The notes: generated by a model from the sequence alone, not told the origin. Shown: positions 33,713 through 42,164, counted from the first letter of the stretch. The stretch: 64,000 nt of DNA from Bacillota bacterium (GCA_023436585.1 JAEZIN010000007.1:1-64000), one strand, 5' to 3'. Translations and numbers: made by a program.

Positions 33713-34138
33713 ATGGCAGAAAGGCTGGCAAACATCATCAAAAAGCCCAAGGAGCTGATGGTTGGAGCGCTCCAGATGATCAAGGGGCAGGATGTTCAAA
33801 ATTTGGTGGAATCCTTCACCAGCGAGATGACGATGGTCGCTGAAGGACTCTACGACGACCAGATGCGTCTTCGCCGGGAAGTGGAGGAGCTGTCAGGCCG
33901 TCAGGAAGATTTGTCCCGGCAGGCGCTGGACGCAAGGGAAGATATGTACTCAAGGCTGGACCAATCCCAAAAGGAGTTGGCCACCCGAATAAGCGATATG
34001 CAAAAACGCCTGCAGGCTTTGGAGAGCAAGCAAGGCAAGCAGGGGAAAAAGAACGGCGTCCTGTCCCAAGTGACGGTGCTGGCCGCCATTGTGGCCGGGG
34101 CCTGGATCATCGTCACGGTTTTGAACCTGCTGAAATAG
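33713..34138 (+). CDS. Coiled-coil protein with C-terminal membrane anchor
   Basis: The 141-residue protein is mostly helical and charged (about residues 45-108, with heptad-like repeats such as RLRREVEELSGRQEDLSRQA) and ends in a single membrane helix (VTVLAAIVAGAWIIVTVLNL). Most of it would face the cytoplasm. I do not recognise a family. An AAAGGAG site precedes it. It forms a pair with the next gene, 20 bases downstream. Confidence 0.75.
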   Translation: MAERLANIIKKPKELMVGALQMIKGQDVQNLVESFTSEMTMVAEGLYDDQMRLRREVEELSGRQEDLSRQALDAREDMYSRLDQSQKELATRISDMQKRLQALESKQGKQGKKNGVLSQVTVLAAIVAGAWIIVTVLNLLK

Positions 34139-34158
34139 CCGTACCAAGGAGGCGCAAC

Positions 34159-34689
34159 ATGCGTTCCTATGATGAAATTGTAAAGAATTATCAAAAACGG
34201 CGCAGGGATACGCTGATCGATTCCCTGGCGGTAAGCCTGAATTATGTGGATGAGATTTGCGTGGAGGCCGGTATCCTGCAGGAAGCCGGCATACTGGACG
34301 ATCTGCTGGGCGGCGCCTGCGCGGCGCTTCCCTTTGTGCTGATCGCCGTAACCGAGCAGGCCAAGGTATTCTTGGGGCGCAAGCCTGCGCAGACGGGGCT
34401 GAAGGATGCCGCCTTCCGCATGCTCAAATCAGGGACTGCCATGGGCGTCGGTGCCTTAATGGCCGGAACCGCGGGGATATTCGCGGCCATCCCCTTCAGC
34501 ATGGGCGTGCGGGCGCTGTTTGACAGATACAGGCTGAAATCGCTGACCGGGCGCCGGGTCGCGATGCGCACCCAGAGGCTGCGGGAGCTGCATTCCGCCA
34601 TGGTCCCGCCCATCGTGATCCTTGATCAGCCGCTTTTAACGGAGGGAACGAAAAATCTTCCCGAGCGGGCACAGCCTGATGGATTATAG
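34159..34689 (+). CDS. Membrane-associated protein of unknown function
   Basis: The 176-residue protein has two Ala/Gly-rich hydrophobic regions (about 52-70 LLGGACAALPFVLIAVTE and 95-118 GTAMGVGALMAGTAGIFAAIP), followed by a basic amphipathic tail. The glycine-rich helix pair slightly recalls EcsC/DUF697-type membrane domains, but similarity is too weak to assign. It begins after AAGGAGG and overlaps the convergent HAD gene by six bases at its end. Confidence 0.7.
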   Translation: MRSYDEIVKNYQKRRRDTLIDSLAVSLNYVDEICVEAGILQEAGILDDLLGGACAALPFVLIAVTEQAKVFLGRKPAQTGLKDAAFRMLKSGTAMGVGALMAGTAGIFAAIPFSMGVRALFDRYRLKSLTGRRVAMRTQRLRELHSAMVPPIVILDQPLLTEGTKNLPERAQPDGL

Positions 34690-35325
34690 GAGCGCCAAAA
34701 GCTCATGCGGCTTTTCAATGAGATGCCGTGCTTTGTGATCGATCAGCTCGTCCTTTGTCCTGAAACCCCACAAAGCTCCCACGGGAACCATCCCGGCCGC
34801 GATGGCGCAGTCCATATCCACCCCCGTGTCGCCTACATACATAAAGTTCTCCGGGGGAATGTTCATTTCTGCGGCAATATTCAGCGCGCCGGTGGGGTCT
34901 GGCTTCACCGGTACGTTTTCTTTTTGGCCCTTAACGACTTCAAAGCGGATATGCGGAAAATAGCAGGCCGTTACATGCTGCGTATCCTGGTGCGGCTTGT
35001 TGGAAAAAATGCAAATAGGCAGCCCGCGTTTGTTAAGCGCCTCCAGCATATCCTTTATTCCGTCATACGGCCGTGTCTTATTCCGGCTGCCCGCAGCGTA
35101 ATAGGCCTGGTATGCCTTCAAAACAGCGGGGACGGATTCCTCCTGAAAGCCTGTGGCGCGCCGCGCCAGGGTTTTCACTCCGTCGCCCACAAAATAGCGG
35201 TATGCCTGGAGCGGATGCTGCGGCAGCCCGTTTTCCAAGAGCGCGCGGTTCATGCTGTCGGCGATATCCTCCAGCGTATTTAAAAGCGTACCGTCCAAAT
35301 CAAACAAAACGGCCCGAACGGTCAT
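34684..35325 (-). CDS. HAD phosphatase, phosphoglycolate-phosphatase-like
   Basis: The 213-residue protein has all HAD motifs: nucleophile AVLFDLDGTLLNT, Ser/Thr-type ICIFSNKP, Lys in VKPDPTGAL, and acidic FMYVGDTGVDMDCAIAAG. The cap sequence resembles Gph-type enzymes that remove phosphate from 2-phosphoglycolate or other small phosphates. The chosen ATG follows GAGGGTGG. It converges on and slightly overlaps the preceding plus-strand gene. Confidence 0.92.
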   Translation of the reverse strand: MTVRAVLFDLDGTLLNTLEDIADSMNRALLENGLPQHPLQAYRYFVGDGVKTLARRATGFQEESVPAVLKAYQAYYAAGSRNKTRPYDGIKDMLEALNKRGLPICIFSNKPHQDTQHVTACYFPHIRFEVVKGQKENVPVKPDPTGALNIAAEMNIPPENFMYVGDTGVDMDCAIAAGMVPVGALWGFRTKDELIDHKARHLIEKPHELLALL

Positions 35326-35439
35326 TGTTCCACCCTCTTCCCTATATAACCCGGCCATTGTATCATAAGCGGAAAAAGCATGCAATTGCGCGTTTGGGGC
35401 ATAATGAAGCCATCAGCAGGAAAAGGATGGCGAGATTCC

Positions 35440-36048
35440 ATGCAGGCAAACGGGCAGGACAAACAAAAAAAGAAATTGGGGAAGGCGCTTCCCATCAACC
35501 GTCAGGTCATATTGGGTGCGGTTACGTTGCTGGCCGCGGCCGTGCTTCTCATCATCGGGCTGTATCCGCGTGATGCCATCGCCCCTGAGCTTACCGATAC
35601 CGCCCCGCCGGAAAACGCGGCGGATATGGCGGGAACGCAGCCATCCCGGGTGGAAGCCGGGTGTGAACTGATTCAGCAGATGACCTACAGCCGTTGTGAC
35701 CATAAGGTGGAAAGGCGGACGCCGCTGCCCCAGGAGCTTGTGGGCAAAACCCGCCAGGATGTGGAGACCGCCTATGAAGACTGGCAGATCACGGAGTTTT
35801 TGCCCAAGCGCATCACCATGGCGCGGCTGTTGTCGCTGTACTGCGCGGATCATGTGGTGCTGATGCCCGACGAATCGGGCGTACTGGGCGTGTTCGAGAA
35901 CAAATACGGCGACGCCATGGCCTTTGTAAGAACGCTGGATACGCGCTTGGACTCCCTTCCTGAATCGATCCAGGAGGAGGTCCGCCTGGGCAAGGGCTTT
36001 GATACCCTGGATGACCTGGTGCAGTGGCTGGAAAGCATAGAAAGCTGA
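35440..36048 (+). CDS. Membrane-anchored protein with BofC C-terminal-like domain
   Basis: A single membrane helix (about residues 22-40) is followed by an extracytoplasmic part that matches the BofC C-terminal-type pattern of Clostridia: MTYSRCDHKVERRTPLP, LVGKTRQDVETAYEDWQITEF as separated segments, then YCADHVVLMPDESGVLGVF and LPESIQEEVRLGKGFDTLDD. BofC restrains SpoIVB in Bacillus. Homology to that domain is my reading and should be tested. The start is uncertain; an in-frame ATG 36 bases upstream (35404) is an alternative. Confidence 0.65.
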   Translation: MQANGQDKQKKKLGKALPINRQVILGAVTLLAAAVLLIIGLYPRDAIAPELTDTAPPENAADMAGTQPSRVEAGCELIQQMTYSRCDHKVERRTPLPQELVGKTRQDVETAYEDWQITEFLPKRITMARLLSLYCADHVVLMPDESGVLGVFENKYGDAMAFVRTLDTRLDSLPESIQEEVRLGKGFDTLDDLVQWLESIES

Positions 36049-36060
36049 AGCGCATAAAAG

Positions 36061-36102
36061 ACAAGGCTGGAAAGGTATATTCCCTTTCGGCCTTTTGTTT
36101 TT
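36061..36102 (+). terminator. Terminator of the BofC-like gene
   Basis: AAGGCTGGAAAGG pairs with CCCTTTCGGCCTT, then TTTTGTTTTTCC. Confidence 0.85.
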
Positions 36103-36117
36103 CCGATTTCGAACCGT

Positions 36118-36165
36118 CTAAAAAAGTGCCCCGGCTTTCCGTACATGCGGAAGAACCGGGGCACA
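36118..36165 (-). terminator. Terminator of the apgM-small ORF transcript
   Basis: On the minus strand GTGCCCCGG with TTCCG pairs back with CGGAA and CCGGGGCAC, followed by TTTTTT. Confidence 0.9.
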
Positions 36166-36190
36166 TTATGCAAACAGCCTTTATTTTTTA

Positions 36191-36328
36191 TCAAGGCTGA
36201 TCGAGCTGCTCACTGACCGGCAGGGTACAACCCTCCGGAAACTCCGCGGAACAAACGCTCTCATCAAAGGAGATATCATCCTCCGGCTGATCTTTGGGAT
36301 TTAACTTGTCTTTCAGGGATTTCTCCAT
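36191..36328 (-). CDS. Small acidic protein (45 aa) of unknown function
   Basis: A 45-codon frame with a very strong ribosome site (AGGAGG at 36337-36342, eight bases before the ATG) lies between apgM and a solid terminator. The product is charged and Pro-rich (KLNPKDQPEDDISFDES) with two cysteines 10 residues apart (VCSAEFPEGC). I know no family for it. The good ribosome site and placement in the transcript support expression. Confidence 0.6.
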   Translation of the reverse strand: MEKSLKDKLNPKDQPEDDISFDESVCSAEFPEGCTLPVSEQLDQP

Positions 36329-36419
36329 TTCTGTCACCTCCTGGCGGGTTTCTTGATTTTTATATACCCGGCCTTCCGGCAGGTGAAACAAATGGGCAGC
36401 AAGCGCGAAGGAAAATATT

Positions 36420-37640
36420 TCAATCTTGTTCAAACAGGTGTGCCATAATCTGTGTTCCTTCCTTCAAATAAAGCCCCTTCGCTGCCGTTTCCTCATCCAG
36501 CTTGCCGGGTTCACCAGGTTTGCGGCTGTCGTACAGCGCCCAGGGCACCGGCGATCCATCGTGGCCTCTGGTGGAGAGCAGCGTCAGGTGATCGCTTAAT
36601 ATCAATAGGCGGAAATCACCCAAGGTGGGCAGCTTTTGAAGCAGCGGAGCCACGACGCGGCTGTCCAGCCTGCGGATGGCTTCCAGCTTTTTTGGAATGT
36701 CCCCTGCATGGGACATTTCATCCGGCGCCTCCACATGCAGCACCGCGAAATCATCACCGGCCCGCAATGCCGACAGAACAGCCTCTACCTTGCCCTCGTA
36801 GTTTGTATCCAGATCGCCCGTGGCGCCTTCCACCTTGGGCGTTTTCAGCCCGGCCAGGGCAGCGATACCCCACACCAGCGGCACGGCGCTGACCACCGGG
36901 CCGAAATGGCCGTACTTTTCCTGGAATGAGGAAAGCTGAACCGCCCGGCCGGGGCCCCAGGGCCAGATCATGTTGGCAGGCAAAAGGCCGCGTTCCCGCC
37001 GGGATGCATTGATGGGATGCGCATCCAGGATTTTGTAGCTTGCCCGCATCAGCGCCTCGACAGGCCTGGCCAGATATCCCTTGGGCCAGTATGCTTCAAT
37101 AGCCTGGTCCAGCACATTGTGGGGCTCCGTCAGGGAAAAGGCCGCATCCATGGGTACCGGTCCGCAAAGAACGCCAATATGCCGGAAGCTGCGGCTGACG
37201 GTAATCCGCAGGCCAATTTCATTCGCCACAGCTTGATATAAAGGATCGGCCATCAGATCGTCCATCAGCGTTTCGGCCTCGTCCCCTTCCACGCTGCCGC
37301 CGTTGTGGCTGCGGATCACAAGTCCCTCCGCCGTAGCTTCCACAGCGCACAGATTAACCCGCAGGGATACTTCTCCCTCTTTTAAAATCACACCGACGCC
37401 TGCCGCTTCCAGAACGCTGCGGCCCGTATAGCACTTTCTGGGGTCATAGCCGAATATATTCAGTATGGCCGTATCGCTGCCGGGGGTAACGCCCTCCGGC
37501 ACCGTCAGGGCCGTTCCAATTTCGCTGCCGGCCAGCGTATTCATGGCAGGCAAATCCAAATAACCCAGGGGTGTATTATGGTGTAGGGCATCCATCGGCT
37601 TGTCCGCCATGCCGTCGCCGATGACCATCACGTACTTCAT
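36420..37640 (-). CDS. apgM: Archaeal-type cofactor-independent phosphoglycerate mutase
   Basis: The 406-residue protein is of the ApgM family in the alkaline-phosphatase superfamily: start MKYVMVIGDGMADKPMD, metal/active-site region VTPGSDTAILNIFGYDPRKC with GRSVLEAAGVG, and the C-terminal metal sites LHVEAPDEMSHAGD and LLILSDHLTLLSTRGHDG. It interconverts 3- and 2-phosphoglycerate. Some relatives sit in threonine-synthesis clusters and were proposed to act as homoserine kinases, but no such neighbours are seen here. GGAAGTGG precedes the ATG. Confidence 0.93.
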   Translation of the reverse strand: MKYVMVIGDGMADKPMDALHHNTPLGYLDLPAMNTLAGSEIGTALTVPEGVTPGSDTAILNIFGYDPRKCYTGRSVLEAAGVGVILKEGEVSLRVNLCAVEATAEGLVIRSHNGGSVEGDEAETLMDDLMADPLYQAVANEIGLRITVSRSFRHIGVLCGPVPMDAAFSLTEPHNVLDQAIEAYWPKGYLARPVEALMRASYKILDAHPINASRRERGLLPANMIWPWGPGRAVQLSSFQEKYGHFGPVVSAVPLVWGIAALAGLKTPKVEGATGDLDTNYEGKVEAVLSALRAGDDFAVLHVEAPDEMSHAGDIPKKLEAIRRLDSRVVAPLLQKLPTLGDFRLLILSDHLTLLSTRGHDGSPVPWALYDSRKPGEPGKLDEETAAKGLYLKEGTQIMAHLFEQD

Positions 37641-37764
37641 GGGCCACTTCCTTTCTATATGGACAACAGTATACAAAAAATCCCTTTAAGCCGCAATGTC
37701 TGCGAAGAAAGAGAACGGACAGAATACAACCGGGCGGCAAGTGCAAAATTCGCTCCTTTTGTGC

Positions 37765-37770
37765 TATACT
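37765..37770 (+). promoter_or_regulatory. Candidate -10 box of murG
   Basis: TATACT lies 31 bases before the murG start, but I see no convincing -35 at 16-18 bases. Confidence 0.4.
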
Positions 37771-37801
37771 ATACCAAGTATTTTCGAGGAGGCCGATTTT
37801 T

Positions 37802-38878
37802 TTGAAGCGAATCGTATTGACGGGAGGCGGCACCGCCGGCCATGTGACGCCCCACCTGGCTTTGATTCCCCATTTGCGGGCGGCCGGGTATGACATTCAT
37901 TACATAGGTACCGAGGCCGGCATGGAGAGGGACATGATCAGCCGGCTCAGCGGCATTACATACCATGCGGTAAAGGGCGGAAAGCTGCGCCGGTACTTTA
38001 GCTTGAAAAATTTTACCGATCCCTTCCGGGTGCTCTTCGGGGCTGTACAGTCCGCCCGCCTGATGGGAAAGCTCAAGCCCGACGTTTGCTTCAGCAAGGG
38101 TGGCTTCGTATCCGTGCCGGTGGTCTTCGGAGCCTGGCTTCACCGGGTGCCGGTTATCTGTCATGAAAGCGATTATACGCCGGGGCTGGCCAACCGCATT
38201 TGCGCGGTATTCGCCAGGCAAATCGCCACCACCTTTCCGGAATGCGCCGCCGCGCTTGGCAAAAAGGCTCAAATGACAGGCACGCCGCTTCGGCCGGAGC
38301 TTTTTTCGGGCAGCCGGGCCCAGGGGCTGGCTTTGGCCGGCTTTGCAGGGGTTCGGCCCGTGCTTTTAATGATGGGCGGGAGCTCCGGCGCGCAAAGCGT
38401 GAACCAGGTCCTCCGCTCGGCGCTGCCCAGGATTCTGCCCAGGATGGACGTCATGCACATCTGCGGCAAGGGCAACCTGGAGCCATCCCTTCAGCACACC
38501 TCAGGATACTGGCAAAGGGAATTTTTAAGCGATGAGCTTCCCCATGCCTTTGCTGCCGCCGACCTGATCCTCTCCCGGGCCGGGAGCAACGCGCTGTGCG
38601 AGTTCCAGGCGCTGAAAAAGCCCATGCTGCTGATCCCTTATCCCCGTACCGCCAGCCGGGGCGACCAGATTCTCAACGCCAAAAGCTATGAGCGCCGCGG
38701 CCTGTGCCATGTTCTATTGCAGGAGGATCTGACGGTGGATTCCCTGGTGGACGCCTTGCATCAATTATATGAATGCCGCGGCAAATTGCGCGCCGCGCTG
38801 CAAAACGCACCGGCCGCCGACGGTACCCAGGCCGTGCTCGCCATGATCCAGGATGCTTTGCCCCCGGCAAAGGGATAA
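37802..38878 (+). CDS. murG: UDP-GlcNAc:undecaprenyl-PP-MurNAc-pentapeptide GlcNAc transferase
   Basis: MurG makes lipid II from lipid I on the inner membrane face. The 358-residue protein has the N-terminal G-loop TGGGTAGHVTPHLALIP, the second loop GGFVSVPVV, HESDYTPGLANR, and the C-terminal UDP-GlcNAc site (LLMMGGSSGAQSVNQ, ADLILSRAGSNALCEF, LIPYPRTASRGDQILNA). It starts at TTG with GAGGAGG eight bases upstream. Unlike the usual dcw cluster, it stands alone here, between apgM and a lipoprotein gene; some Clostridia have extra murG copies, and this may be one. Confidence 0.95.
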   Translation: MKRIVLTGGGTAGHVTPHLALIPHLRAAGYDIHYIGTEAGMERDMISRLSGITYHAVKGGKLRRYFSLKNFTDPFRVLFGAVQSARLMGKLKPDVCFSKGGFVSVPVVFGAWLHRVPVICHESDYTPGLANRICAVFARQIATTFPECAAALGKKAQMTGTPLRPELFSGSRAQGLALAGFAGVRPVLLMMGGSSGAQSVNQVLRSALPRILPRMDVMHICGKGNLEPSLQHTSGYWQREFLSDELPHAFAAADLILSRAGSNALCEFQALKKPMLLIPYPRTASRGDQILNAKSYERRGLCHVLLQEDLTVDSLVDALHQLYECRGKLRAALQNAPAADGTQAVLAMIQDALPPAKG

Positions 38879-38975
38879 AACCCCTTTGCAATCCCCATTT
38901 TAGGGTGAAGCATAACGGGAAAACCTTCAAGCCGGATGAAGACTGATGAAAAGGCGGACAAGCGAAAATTGCGCT

Positions 38976-39013
38976 GCCGTGAAAACGAGATTCGTTTTCA
39001 CGGCATTTTTCTT
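38976..39013 (+). terminator. Terminator of murG
   Basis: GCCGTGAAAACG pairs perfectly with CGTTTTCACGGC across AGATT, followed by ATTTTTCTTT. Confidence 0.92.
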
Positions 39014-39078
39014 TCCATGGTTTGGTTCTGATAAGACAGGGACCTTTTGCACACAATAGCCGCGAGGAGGCGAATACC

Positions 39079-39666
39079 TTGAACAAAAAGTGGATTCTCA
39101 CCATGCTGTGCGCTTTGGCGCTGGTCTTGCTGGCAGGATGCACAAGCAATGCCGATGTCTTGCCGTCCCCGTCGCCCGTAGGTACCACGCTGCTGCCCAG
39201 CCCGTCACTTCTCCCAAGCGTAGCGCCGGTTGCAAGCCCCAGCCCCGGCGTTGGAACGCCCACGAACACCGCGCCCGGAACATCGGGCGCGGGGGCTACA
39301 ACGATCGACGAGGCAAAAAAGGTTTCCAAGGATATCGCGGATGAACTGGATAAGCTGAGCGAGGTTTCAAAAGCCAGTGTGGCAGTCGCCGGCAATACTG
39401 CAGTCGTCGGGCTCACGTTTGACAGCCAGTACAAGGGCGGCCTGACCAAGCGGATTACCGACATGGTAAACGACAGGATCGGCACCGTCAATACCGGCAT
39501 CAAGAACATCGGCGTCACGGCACAGGCGGCCCAGGTCAAGTCCGTTCAGGACCTCTCCGCTACGATGGAGAAAACGGGCACCTCGTTCACCACGCTGCAG
39601 ACCCAGGTAAACGCGCTGTTCAAAACAATTACCGCTAACGCCGGCGGCGCGACGACAGCTCCTTAA
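39079..39666 (+). CDS. YhcN/YlaJ-family sporulation lipoprotein
   Basis: A signal peptide with lipobox LLAGC (Cys about residue 21) is followed by a Ser/Pro-rich linker and a domain resembling YhcN/YlaJ spore lipoproteins (about residues 80-160: VSKDIADELDKLSEVSKASV, NTAVVGLTFDSQY, ITDMVNDRIGTV). These proteins are made in the forespore and found in the spore membrane. The start is TTG after GAGGAGG. A weak SigG-like box (CACAATA) lies just upstream, between the murG terminator and the ribosome site. Confidence 0.85.
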   Translation: MNKKWILTMLCALALVLLAGCTSNADVLPSPSPVGTTLLPSPSLLPSVAPVASPSPGVGTPTNTAPGTSGAGATTIDEAKKVSKDIADELDKLSEVSKASVAVAGNTAVVGLTFDSQYKGGLTKRITDMVNDRIGTVNTGIKNIGVTAQAAQVKSVQDLSATMEKTGTSFTTLQTQVNALFKTITANAGGATTAP

Positions 39667-39713
39667 GGCGTACGAAGGGATGCTTTCAGCATCCCCTTTC
39701 GCGCGCCTTTTTT
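39667..39713 (+). terminator. Terminator of the YhcN-like gene
   Basis: Nested stems GGGATGCT/AGCATCCC and GGCG/CGCC around them end in CTTTTTT. Confidence 0.85.
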
Positions 39714-39884
39714 ACTGGAAACGTATAGCTCAATCGCCAATCACAAGGAAAGCAGACCGCCCTGCACAAGGAATGCACAAGCTTCAAGGCCTATTTCCCG
39801 AAAAAAATTTTTTCCTGTCCGTGAACCCATAGGCATATTCCCCCTGACAGCGCTCATAGCTTATCCCAGAGGGGGAGATGAAAT

Positions 39885-40370
39885 ATGGATTATACGGTAC
39901 GTGCACAACGCTGGCATATGCTGGGCGCCGCGCCTTTGGCGGCCGTGATGGCTGCAGTGGCTTTTGCGCTGGGACAAGCCGGCATCCCCGCCAGCATCTG
40001 GCGGCTGAACAGATGGGCGGCGGGACTATTGTTTGCCTGGTGGTTCCTGGGTATTGCCCTGGTAAGACGCAATCCGCGCCCCTGGGCGACAGGCGTGCCA
40101 CAGGCCGCGCGCCATGCCACGCGCATCCTGTGGAGCGCAGCCGTGGCCCAACTGGTCAGCACCCTGACGATGCTCGGGGCGCACTACCTGTATAGCCTTA
40201 TCCTGGGGCAGCAATACGTTTGGCTGGATACGCTGGTGGCATGCGGCGCAGTGCTTTTCGGACAGGCTGCCGGTGTAAAAGCGCTCAGCACGTTTTCCCG
40301 GCCCAAGCCATACCTGTACGGCGGCACCGCCATGCTTTGCGCCCTGTTCCTCCTGGCTGCGCTTTCGTGA
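39885..40370 (+). CDS. Four-helix membrane protein of unknown function
   Basis: The 161-residue protein has four hydrophobic segments (about residues 12-32, 44-60, 84-106, 112-130) and a last one at the C-terminus (about 142-160). It is rich in Ala/Leu/Trp, with short Arg/Pro-rich loops (RRNPRPWATGVPQAARH). No family recognised. The ribosome site GAGGGGGAG precedes the ATG. Directly at the stop a perfect hairpin begins. Confidence 0.7.
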   Translation: MDYTVRAQRWHMLGAAPLAAVMAAVAFALGQAGIPASIWRLNRWAAGLLFAWWFLGIALVRRNPRPWATGVPQAARHATRILWSAAVAQLVSTLTMLGAHYLYSLILGQQYVWLDTLVACGAVLFGQAAGVKALSTFSRPKPYLYGGTAMLCALFLLAALS

Positions 40371-40394
40371 AAAATGACTTTGTCATTTTTCACG
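40368..40394 (+). terminator. Perfect hairpin overlapping the stop of the membrane protein gene
   Basis: GTGAAAAATGAC pairs with GTCATTTTTCAC across TTT; the stop codon lies inside the left arm. The remaining gap to 40588 holds a decayed family A-like stretch (TCGTTTCGCTTG, CGCCATTGGCGGC region), with no gene. Confidence 0.6.
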
Positions 40395-40588
40395 AGTTCG
40401 CACGATTTCCTTGTAAGCTTGCGCGCTGTCCTATACTTCGTTTGGCCAGTGCGAAAGCTTGCATCGCTCGTTTCGCTTGATTCTCTTCGCTTCGTTTAGT
40501 CCGCCATTGGCGGCACTCAGCTCAGTCACCACCCGGCGGTCGATACGATTACAAACGAGGGGCCGAAGCCCCCTCATTACTCTCCAAG

Positions 40589-40627
40589 AAAAAGTCCGGC
40601 GCATCAGATGGTTGCGCCGGACTTTTT
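40589..40627 (-). terminator. Bidirectional terminator after the M15 peptidase pair
   Basis: AAAAAGTCCGGCGCA pairs with TGCGCCGGACTTTTT across TCAGATGGT, giving a T-run on both strands. Confidence 0.92.
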
Positions 40628-40643
40628 AATACACTTATAAAAA

Positions 40644-41471
40644 TCAATGGAATAGAGTTACTTCCGGGTCCCCATCCGCGCCCACTTCTTCCAGGGTAAC
40701 GGCGCTGGGGGGAAGCTGGCCCTGCACAATCGCCTGGCTGGCGCTGCCGCCGCCTGACTCAAAATCAGCCAGGACCTGCTGCCACTCGGCCGTAAACTCT
40801 TCCAGCGTCAGCCCGTTATTCGTCATGTAGCGGGCCGCCTCGACGCCCACGTAGCGAAGATGCCATGGCTCGTAAATGATCTTGGTGATGTCTTCCTTGC
40901 CTTCGGGATAGCGGACGATAAAGCCGTATTCCGCGCAATGGAAGGCCATCCATTGGGCCTCGGGCGTTTGGGCGAAGCCGGAGTTTAATTTTTTTTCGCT
41001 CCATCCTTTGCTGACAACATCGATGCCAAGACCTGTCTGATGATCGCTGGCGCCGGGATAGGCCACAACGCCGTCATCCTTGCCGCCGTTTTGCTCCAGG
41101 CGGTTTCTATACATGCTTTTCTGCGTCTGGTAGCTGCGGTATCCGCTTTTGGCGTAAAGCGTCACCCCATCGGCAGAAGCCGCCGCGAACATCTGGTCCA
41201 GCGCGTCAGATACGAACTGGCACATTTGTATGGCGGAGCTGGACGTCTTTTTTACCTTGATTTTTGTAAGCTCCGACGGTATGTAGTCAGAAGGAAGCAG
41301 GCTATCCTGGTTCACCAGGCGGATATAATCCTTTTGAAGCTCCTCCAGGGATACGGCATACGTCCATGGCACGGGACTGTTGCTGCCCTGCTCAAGCTCC
41401 TGGGCGTATGCGCAGCCTCCCACAAAAATAAAGGCCAGGCACAGCGCTGTCAGCAGCCATTTCTTTCCCAC
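40644..41471 (-). CDS. M15B D-alanyl-D-alanine carboxypeptidase (VanY-like), copy 1
   Basis: The catalytic zinc motifs of VanY-type peptidases are complete: SGYRSYQTQKSMY, PGASDHQTGLGIDVV, and EPWHLRYVG. These enzymes trim the terminal D-Ala of peptidoglycan stem peptides outside the membrane. An N-terminal signal segment ends near YAQ with a Cys in VGGCAYA that could also be a lipobox. Start GTG at 41471 is chosen over one 12 bases upstream because of ribosome-site spacing. It follows a paralogue by 21 bases. Confidence 0.9.
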   Translation of the reverse strand: MGKKWLLTALCLAFIFVGGCAYAQELEQGSNSPVPWTYAVSLEELQKDYIRLVNQDSLLPSDYIPSELTKIKVKKTSSSAIQMCQFVSDALDQMFAAASADGVTLYAKSGYRSYQTQKSMYRNRLEQNGGKDDGVVAYPGASDHQTGLGIDVVSKGWSEKKLNSGFAQTPEAQWMAFHCAEYGFIVRYPEGKEDITKIIYEPWHLRYVGVEAARYMTNNGLTLEEFTAEWQQVLADFESGGGSASQAIVQGQLPPSAVTLEEVGADGDPEVTLFH

Positions 41472-41492
41472 CGGTCTGCACACTCCTTTTTC

Positions 41493-42164
41493 CTATTGTT
41501 CCAGTATATCCAAGATGGATTCCGCCTGTAAGGACTGTACATAGGTTTCCATGGGAATCTTCTGTTCATGCATGGCCGCAGCATGTTCTATGCCGACATA
41601 CCGTATATGCCAGGGCTCATACTTGTAACCGGTAACCTCTTCCCATTCCTGGGGGTAGCGTATAATGAAACCGAACCGGTGAGCGTTTTCCTTCAGCCAT
41701 TTTCCGGCCTTTGTTTTCCCAAAAGAGCCGTTCAGGCCGCTAGGCGCGCCTTTGGCGCCCACATCCATGGCCAGGCCAAGCTGATGCTCGCTGGCGCCGG
41801 GGGGGGCCACATACTCCTGCGCCTTTTTTTCGCTGCCGGTGGCCTTGACCTTGTTGCCATACACAAGCTGCTGTTTGGGAAAGCTCCTGTAGCCGGAGAC
41901 CGTAACAAAGGTAATCTTTGCTTCCTTTTTCGCTGTCTTGAACATTTCCTCCAGCGCCAGGGCGGCGTCCGGCCGCATGAGCCTTGTGGTGCCCGTTACG
42001 TCCGCTTCCGCCGTCTCGGGCACATAGGCATCAGACATTTCCTGCTGCCGGTTTACCAAAAAAAGCTGCCCTTCCACATCCATCTGGGGCATACCCTTAT
42101 CCATGGAGCCTTCCATCAGGGTTGCGGCAAGAGCGGCCGTCGCAATAAGCTGCCGGATGAGCAA
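41493..42164 (-). CDS. M15B D-alanyl-D-alanine carboxypeptidase (VanY-like), copy 2
   Basis: It has the same M15 motifs as its neighbour: SGYRSFPKQQLVYG, PGASEHQLGLAMDVG, and EPWHIRYVG, after a signal peptide (LIRQLIATAALAATLMEGS). The two proteins are tandem paralogues that differ outside the motifs, so the duplication is old. The start is TTG; 42164 has AGAGG seven bases upstream and gives a cleaner signal peptide, while TTG at 42185 with AAGGA is an alternative. Probably co-transcribed with copy 1, and perhaps with hflX upstream. Confidence 0.88.
   Translation of the reverse strand: MLIRQLIATAALAATLMEGSMDKGMPQMDVEGQLFLVNRQQEMSDAYVPETAEADVTGTTRLMRPDAALALEEMFKTAKKEAKITFVTVSGYRSFPKQQLVYGNKVKATGSEKKAQEYVAPPGASEHQLGLAMDVGAKGAPSGLNGSFGKTKAGKWLKENAHRFGFIIRYPQEWEEVTGYKYEPWHIRYVGIEHAAAMHEQKIPMETYVQSLQAESILDILEQ

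Noticed and set aside
40400..40560. A further full copy of repeat family A
   Set aside because: Only scattered similarity (TCGTTTCGCTTG, inverted GCC/GGC core) remains; too decayed to call as a copy with confidence.
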